Notes under the pieces: model-generated
Database searches by the model: none
Told to the model about the DNA's origin: nothing
The model's input: the letters and a program-made list of their open reading frames with translations, nothing else
Assembly (NCBI GenBank): GCA_003427395.1
Contig: BFEA01000213.1
Span: 2,262,184 to 2,294,452 of the forward strand
Reading direction: 5' to 3'
Length of the DNA: 32,269 bases
Source of the DNA: Chara braunii
Taxonomy: Eukaryota > Streptophyta > Charophyceae > Charales > Characeae
Program-made: the position numbers and the translations under genes
Shown: piece by piece, positions 30,065 through 32,269 of the stretch
How the letters are laid out: each line of letters opens with the position of its first letter
How positions within the stretch are numbered: position 1 is the first letter of the stretch

Positions 30065-31318
30065 AATTTGAGTTGTTTTGTGACGGAGACCCCTTCAGAT
30101 TGAGGGAGGCGGTGGTGTTGGTTATCGGAAGGCCCATCTCCAAAAGGGGAGGTGTTTTAAAAAGGGTCGTGTGATAGTTCATCCTAGAAAGAGAGGGATG
30201 AATCGGAAACCTATTGAGAGAGACCTCCTTCATGTAAAAGGTGATTAATGGATTTAAGGGCATGGTAAGCAGTGTTTGAGTTGATAAAGTCTGATGAAAA
30301 GGGACCACGTTTGCTCGAGATGTTTGAGAAAGTCGCAAAAGAGTGCAGGGCGAGAGATGTCTCAGGATGGGTGGTTGTTGGCTCTGATCAAGTCAGGGGT
30401 CACCGCCTTGTGGACCGAGCAGATTTTGTTTGTAATTGTGCGAAGGATGCCATGCCTTTCGTGAGAGAGCTGGTAAATGCCTTCAGACCCCTGCGTAATC
30501 TCGCAGTGGGCCCGTGATTGCTTTTGCGACGCTCCGTCTAATCACTTGTGTTAGTTCTGGGACATAGTAGGGGAATACCAAACTAAGCGTTAAAGATTAG
30601 CACCTCTATGGCGTAACCCCAGTGGATGGCTGCTAGCCGACGCAACCTCGCTGCGGGACCGCGGAGTAAGAGTTTAAGGGGGGTTGCCCGCCCCAGGGAA
30701 ATTACTCCGTGGGGTAGTAAAGGTTGAGAACTTTTGGAAAATCCTGATTGAATGCTCATCAGTAGAAAACCTATCGTTGCGTAACCAACGAGGGTACTGC
30801 CGCTCAAATAACAATGCGGTGGGCCGTAGTCCTGGTCCGATCAGCCAGGCTATGGTGGACCAAGATGGAGACCTAGCCTTTATATACTAGACTGCAGAAA
30901 GAGCCGAGTGAATATTAAATATACAAATATACGTATGTGTATTTGATTGCGAGAGATTCTCTGAGAAGAAAGGCGAGAGTGCCTTCAAAGGTCTCGGTTA
31001 GGGTCCACGTCCCTAGTTTTGGCCAGGACTAGGGACACCCAACGAGAAGCCAATGGTTGTCTAGGACCGGGGAGATGACGATTGGGAAGGTCTTTGGAAC
31101 TTACGCTGTCAGTGTCCTTATGTCTGGACGGTGAGAGGCCCAGGTTAGAAACCTGGCAGCATATAGTTGTGGAGGCATGGTTTGATGGAGGCCTCTACCC
31201 TGTGTTTGTCGGCTAATCGGATTGGCTCCTGTTTCGTCAGCATTTGAAGTGCGAATGGATTTATAATTTTCTGATTCGACGAAGCGACGGGGACGTCGCT
31301 TAATATGGTCCGGTAAGC
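30065..31318. other. 3' internal region, no gene recognised
   Basis: An 81-codon frame at 30,272-30,517 and others are unsupported. GCGACG-GGGA-CGTCGC at 31,284-31,299 is a perfect 6-bp hairpin with a GNRA-type tetraloop, ending 19 bp before the 3' LTR-like repeat. A typical polypurine tract is not seen next to the repeat. Confidence 0.5.
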
Positions 31319-32269
31319 TGTCGGTGCGAATACCCTTACAAGGGTATCCGCCCTGGTTTTTGCAAGTGACAGGAATTAAGTTGGTCTAAAGTTAAGCATA
31401 CCGCGCTAGGCGCGGCTGTGTCTGTAGTTACGTTGACTAGGCGGTTGACCAGAGTAAAGAGTGCGTGGGTGCGCATGTTTAAGGCGCACGTGATTCATCC
31501 GCTGATGTTGATTACGAAGCCGGCGCGGGCGCCGGTCTGCTTTTTTTTTTTTTTTTTATCTTTAAAATTTTATTTTTGGTTACTCTTGATTAGACTAGGA
31601 TTTAGGGGATATTTCCTCTCGGTGGCTACGTTCGACCAAGTCGAGCGCGCGTGCGGAGAACGACCCCGACAATGGCATCGGCAACGACCGCACGACTTCG
31701 TACGGTGAGCGGGGTGTCATAGGATGGCGTTCGGGGCAATTATGGCACAGTATGAGCAAGACGGCGCGGGCACTGGGAGCTGCGCAGCCGGTTTGTTGGC
31801 CCAAAGCGCCGCGCCGCACTGCCTTGTATGGTGCTCTCGAGGGCTGGTCTCAGGCTTGGGCCTGGCCCTATAGGTTACAGCGTTGGATTTCTGGCATGGA
31901 GGTACAGGGATCGAGACCGGCGGATGACGACATGGGAGCAATGGAGCAGCGAGAAGTAGAGCGGTCGAGGATCCCGTGGGACTATCCCCCTTTTGATTTG
32001 TTGGGAGAGTCCGATCGCGGGTCCGCGCCTCGGGACTAAGGAAACTTTGGCAGGGGCCGCAGCCTGTTCTTTTTGGCGACACACCTGTCATTTGGGGGGG
32101 GGGGCATTTTTGCTCTTATATTTATTTTGGTGCCAAGGCTTAAAGTCGGCCGCGAGCCTGAGGGCCTGCCATGACCGGTATATCCGTGAACTGCTGGGGC
32201 AAAGGTCGCGATGATGGCGCACGAAGGGTGAAACCGAATCCTTTCGAGGCCTGCCTTGAGGTTGTTTAG
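31319..32269 (+). repeat. 3' LTR-like direct repeat, cut by the window end
   Basis: Second copy of 17,929-18,892, starting with the same TGTCGGTGCGAATACC and palindrome. The TATA-like TATATTTA is at 32,117-32,124. It has a single-base frame change near 31,835 relative to the first copy, which breaks the antisense ORF. The right end and target duplication lie beyond the window. Confidence 0.75.

Larger units (their letters stand above)
17929..32269 (+). mobile_element. Large LTR-retrotransposon-like element, Gag only, 3' end truncated by window
   Basis: Two direct repeats, both beginning TGTCGGTGCGAATACC, lie 13,390 bp apart and match for at least ~950 bp, until the window ends. Between them are an unrecognised ORF, a Gag-like ORF and an overlapping Gly/Arg-rich ORF, all on the plus strand. 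I found no reverse transcriptase, RNase H, integrase or protease motif. That fits a non-autonomous element of the TR-GAG or LARD type, which would need enzymes from a relative. The repeats differ at about 11 positions in the first ~215 aligned bases, mostly C-T or G-A changes, so insertion is not recent. The 5' repeat's end, the primer-binding site and target-site duplications could not be fixed. Several hairpin arrays occupy the long non-coding internal parts. Confidence 0.7.

Noticed and set aside
31860-31925. Pol III A/B-box-like motifs in the LTR (GGTTACAGCGTTGG, GGATCGAGACC)
   Set aside because: The T-arm does not pair and spacing is short; matches are too weak.

Overview
This window looks like a nuclear contig from a green plant lineage (streptophyte). 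The evidence is a single plastid-type aldo/keto reductase with a Ser-rich transit-peptide-like N-terminus, followed by about 30 kb of gene-poor, repeat-rich DNA with long (CT)n, (ATT)n and poly-A tracts, tRNA-derived SINE-like repeats and LTR elements. A charophyte such as Chara would fit, but that is an inference from style, not a match.

Layout. 1-1503: intronless aldo/keto reductase gene on the minus strand, the only confident host gene. 2.1-5.1 kb: dense small repeats, including an inverted pair of tRNA-like repeats, two SINE-like units sharing a TAGG-rich tail, and a family of ~60-70 bp units with complementary ends. 5.1-14 kb: AT-rich and non-coding as far as can be seen, with two LTR-like relics, A-rich retroposon-like repeats, a possible orphan first exon and one foldback. 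14.1-17.9 kb: a long foldback, an (ATT)n tract, a ~970-bp-spaced direct repeat and an assembly gap flanked by identical 79-bp sequence.

17,929 to the end: a large, probably non-autonomous LTR-retrotransposon-like element. Two long direct repeats start at 17,929 and 31,319 (13.39 kb apart); the second is cut by the window end. Between them are a Gag-like ORF, an overlapping Gly/Arg-rich ORF one frame away, and an unrecognised ORF upstream. No reverse transcriptase, integrase or protease could be found. This resembles the Gag-only class called TR-GAG.

The most unusual content lies inside this element. A ~0.97 kb array holds about 13 small hairpins with a conserved UAAGUU-type apical loop on stems whose sequences differ but still pair. 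It is followed by a six-copy ~122-bp tandem array with another hairpin core. Further compensated hairpins lie downstream of gag (29.6-30.1 kb). Stem covariation with loop conservation suggests selection on a folded RNA (or single-stranded DNA), perhaps for packaging, dimerisation or translation. That function is inferred; only the sequence pattern is observed.
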